From the NCBI GenBank assembly GCA_014898425.1, contig RCSZ01000021.1, positions 186,001-250,000 of the forward strand: a stretch of DNA of 64,000 bases. Reading direction: 5' to 3'. Below the pieces are notes generated by a model. That model was not told the DNA's origin. It did no database searches and worked only from the letters and a program-made list of their open reading frames with translations. Below are positions 61,332-64,000 of the stretch, piece by piece (position 1 is the stretch's first letter; every line of letters starts with the position of its first letter). Both the position numbers and the translations under genes were made by a program. This DNA is from Botryotinia globosa (Eukaryota; Ascomycota; Leotiomycetes; Helotiales; Sclerotiniaceae).

Positions 61332-64000
61332 ATTATATTGTCTTTAATTGTATATAGAAAATATAGATTATAAATTGATTATTGTATTTTAAAGGTATTA
61401 ATATAGTGCTTATAATAAATACTGAATTAATAATTACTTGCTTTGAGGATATTATATAATAATTATATTATTTGTAGAATAAAATCTTTTAGAATATCTA
61501 TTTTTACTAATAGTTATATATAAAACTTTCAAACTAAATTCAATATCGATTGTATATATATCTGTATAATATTGCGAATACTTATAATTATTTCATTTTT
61601 GAGAAGTATAATTATTATTGATAATATAATATATTAACTAATACATTATATTATAAATGATTGTATCAAAATAGTATCCTTTTTTTAATCTTTTTATACT
61701 TATATTACTAATCGAGATTTCAGGAATGTCTTATTAGTTCTATCAAGGTGCAGGTAAAGACTTATATTATATTATAAGAGTTCTAAATGCTATAAAAGAT
61801 TGAGGCTCTATTATAGGAAATAGAATATACTAAAAGCCTACTAAGAGTATATTAAGAATCTATATCTAAGGCATAAAGGTAATATAATTAGCGTTATAAT
61901 AATATCTCTTTTTTAAAGCTTATTTATCCCAAGGAAATTAAAGTATAATATTAACTTTGTTATTTTTCAACAAAATTATAAGGAATTAATTTATCAAATC
62001 AGTTTATTATTATATTTAAATTCAATAAATAATGAAAATGATTAAATAAAACTCTAATATTTTTTAAAATAAGTCCGAAATTATTCAAAACAATATCAGA
62101 AAACTCTAATTTCAATGAAAAAAATAAAATAAACTCTTTTGAGTTTTTTTTAAAGATTATAATCAATCATCAAATTTTTTTTGATTTAATCAATTCTTAT
62201 TTAGAAATTATATTTAATATAATAACATTTATAATAATAAACTTTTCGAATTCTATCTATATAAATAAATCTGGTTTATTTAGATTTATTAAATAAAATA
62301 TAATGATTATTTATTTCTAACCTCAAAAATCCCTGACTGATTATTATAATAATAAATAATGCTTTCATTTGATTTAATAATAAAAACTATTTTTATTATA
62401 ATAATCGAAAATCTTTTCGAATTCCTATTGTTCAATCTCCTTGTATATTTTGTTGTCTTTTTCAAAGGTTTAATCTTGATTTTTATATAATTTAATAATA
62501 TTGATAATATTTTGATTTAGTAATTCTAACAAATAATAAAATAATAAAATAATTGAAGTAATGAATTATAGAATATTAGAAAAATCTTAAAATTAGTTGG
62601 GAGTTATAATAAACAAATCTTTTTATAAACTTTAAGGATTTTATAAAGGCTATTCTATTTATTATTATTTTTATTTTATTAAACAATTGATTTTCATATT
62701 CTTTGTATTAATCTATATTTTATTATTTCCTTTATAAAAAGAAATATCAATATAAATTCTATTAATATAATCTTTATATTTCTGAATTAATTAGATTATA
62801 AATACTTTTAGTTTAATTAGAATAAAATTAAATCTGTTTGCAATTTTGTTGGTTTTTAAAAACTTTTATTTTCTTTGATATAATAGATTCAATAAGATTA
62901 ATATAAACAGTTCAATATCGAGATATAAATAATAACTATAATTAATAAAAAATAAGGATATGCTAATAATTTCTAATATAATATTATTCAATATAAATTC
63001 CACAAATAAAAATTAATTAGATTAGTTATTCTAATAAAAGTTTATAAACATATAAAGGTATTATTTAATTATAATATTAATTCTTTTTATTTAATTATTA
63101 GATTTGGGATAAAATAAACAAAATCGTTTCAAAATAATTAATAAATATTCGAATAAATATTCGAATAAATATTTTTAAAACTTAGAAATAAATTGGAAAT
63201 CTTTATCAAATATAATATTATTAAAAGTATTATATAAGTAATAGATCTTTTTAATAAATCGATTTATGAGCTTTTTTTATAAATAATCCTATAATTAATA
63301 TAAAATATTATATTTTGATTAGATAACAAATAATTATAATAATATATTGATATTTCTTTTTATAGTATTTATTAATTAATAATAATATGATATAATCAAT
63401 AGAGATATTAAATTAGAAATGGAATAGTATTAATAGAGATTCAAGGAATTTAGATACAATAAAACAAAAGGTTTTGATATGAAAATAGAATTAGCAAATT
63501 TATATAAATATCTTAATCTTTCTGAATATATTGAATTATTAATATATATAAGAAATGAGATTAATAGTTTTAATATAATTGGGATATCTGATTAATTTGA
63601 TTGAATATATATAATATATAATTTGTATATAAAGTTTAATAAAAAGAAAAATAAAAAGGTTGTTATGATAGAAAATCTTATTATTTATTAATCTATAATT
63701 TTATAAAATTATTCAAAGATCTTTTTGAATATTTAATAATTAATAATAAGCAAAAAGATTCTGAAATATTATATATATAATTATAATTAGTTCGAACGAT
63801 TTATATACTTTATTAATAAAATTATTAATCGATTTGTTAATATTAGGAATAATTATATTTATTAGAATTATAATTAGATCTAAATCATTATTCATTTATT
63901 AAATAATATCTTTGAATATAATAATATTTAATATCTATTCTAAAAGGATTATTTGTAAATCATTCTTGATTCGATTATTATTAAAATTAGTATATACTGA

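Larger units (their letters stand above)
58926..61741 (-). mobile_element. Degraded Ty1/copia retrotransposon, copy B, interrupted
   Basis: Follows copy A (from about 52812 to 54265) in three blocks: 58926-59299, 60488-61169 and 61332-61741. The breaks are a 1.2-kb insertion and a solo LTR. The match ends near 61741, where unrelated AT-rich repeat sequence (AAGGTGCAGGTAAAGAC...) begins. Differences from copy A are mostly transitions. It has no coding capacity. Confidence 0.7.
52221..64000. other. AT-rich, RIP-degraded transposon block
   Basis: From about 52221 to the window end the sequence is overwhelmingly A and T, apart from the pocket at 59290-59400 and the right halves of two LTR copies. 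Related repeat copies inside it differ almost only by C/T and G/A transitions, the signature of repeat-induced point mutation. No intact gene is present; the open frames seen are short and accidental or are broken transposon pieces. Identified contents are two copia-like elements, four 162-bp LTRs and a 1.2-kb insertion. Stretches 54280-58760 and 61742-64000 are so eroded that I can only call them transposon-derived by context. Confidence 0.85.

Noticed and set aside
1..64000. CRISPR arrays, rRNA genes, further tRNAs, biosynthetic gene cluster
   Set aside because: No regularly spaced repeats with unique spacers, no rRNA-like sequence, no second cloverleaf, and no polyketide, peptide or terpene synthase signatures were seen.

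Overview
This window reads as chromosomal DNA of a filamentous ascomycete (Pezizomycotina). The evidence is protein-coding genes split by short GT-AG introns of 47 to 111 nt, a DASH/Dad2 subunit, an Fta4-type kinetochore protein, a shugoshin, a HET-like protein, a Zn2Cys6 regulator, and a sharply bounded AT-rich block of transposon DNA carrying the C-to-T/G-to-A decay typical of repeat-induced point mutation (RIP). The gene content and AT-isochore layout would suit a leotiomycete such as the Sclerotiniaceae, but that placement is inference from general knowledge.

Layout. 1-1311: no convincing gene. 1312-3375 (-): transcription factor with an unusually central Zn2Cys6 cluster. 5395-8297 (+): secreted GH31 alpha-glucosidase. 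8925-9986 (+): two small, apparently frame-disrupted genes. 10335-11106 (+): Fta4-like kinetochore subunit. 11336-12031 (+): VOC/glyoxalase-fold protein with a hydrophobic tail. 12119-12469: a MITE with 22-bp inverted ends and TA duplications. 12866-13854 (+): short-chain dehydrogenase. 13855-17750: no confident gene. 17751-18540 (+): retromer subunit Vps29. 19270-21642 (-): shugoshin. 22076-22563 (+): DASH subunit Dad2, divergent from shugoshin. 23484-25727 (+): 747-aa disordered protein. 25728-47902: about 22 kb of ordinary base composition with only one gene, a 154-aa Ecl1-type zinc protein at 35789-36253 (-). 47903-51034 (+): membrane-anchored HET-like protein. 51637-51721 (+): intron-containing tRNA-Cys(GCA). 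From about 52221 to the window end: AT-rich, RIP-degraded transposon nest.

The AT-rich block contains at least two related Ty1/copia elements on the minus strand (copy A from about 52433, copy B from 58764). It also has four 162-bp LTR-like TG...CA repeats. One of these is a solo LTR inserted into copy B, with a near-perfect 5-bp target duplication and the unoccupied site still readable in copy A. A 1.2-kb insertion in copy B carries a GC-richer pocket, an (AAT)n tract and a 12-bp minisatellite that reads on the minus strand as repeated Glu-Leu-Glu-Lys.

Three genes (Fta4-like, shugoshin, Dad2) act at centromeres and kinetochores and lie within 12.3 kb of each other. The rest are ordinary housekeeping or accessory genes with no obvious shared pathway. 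Exon boundaries were worked out by hand from splice signals and reading-frame continuity. No database search was possible.
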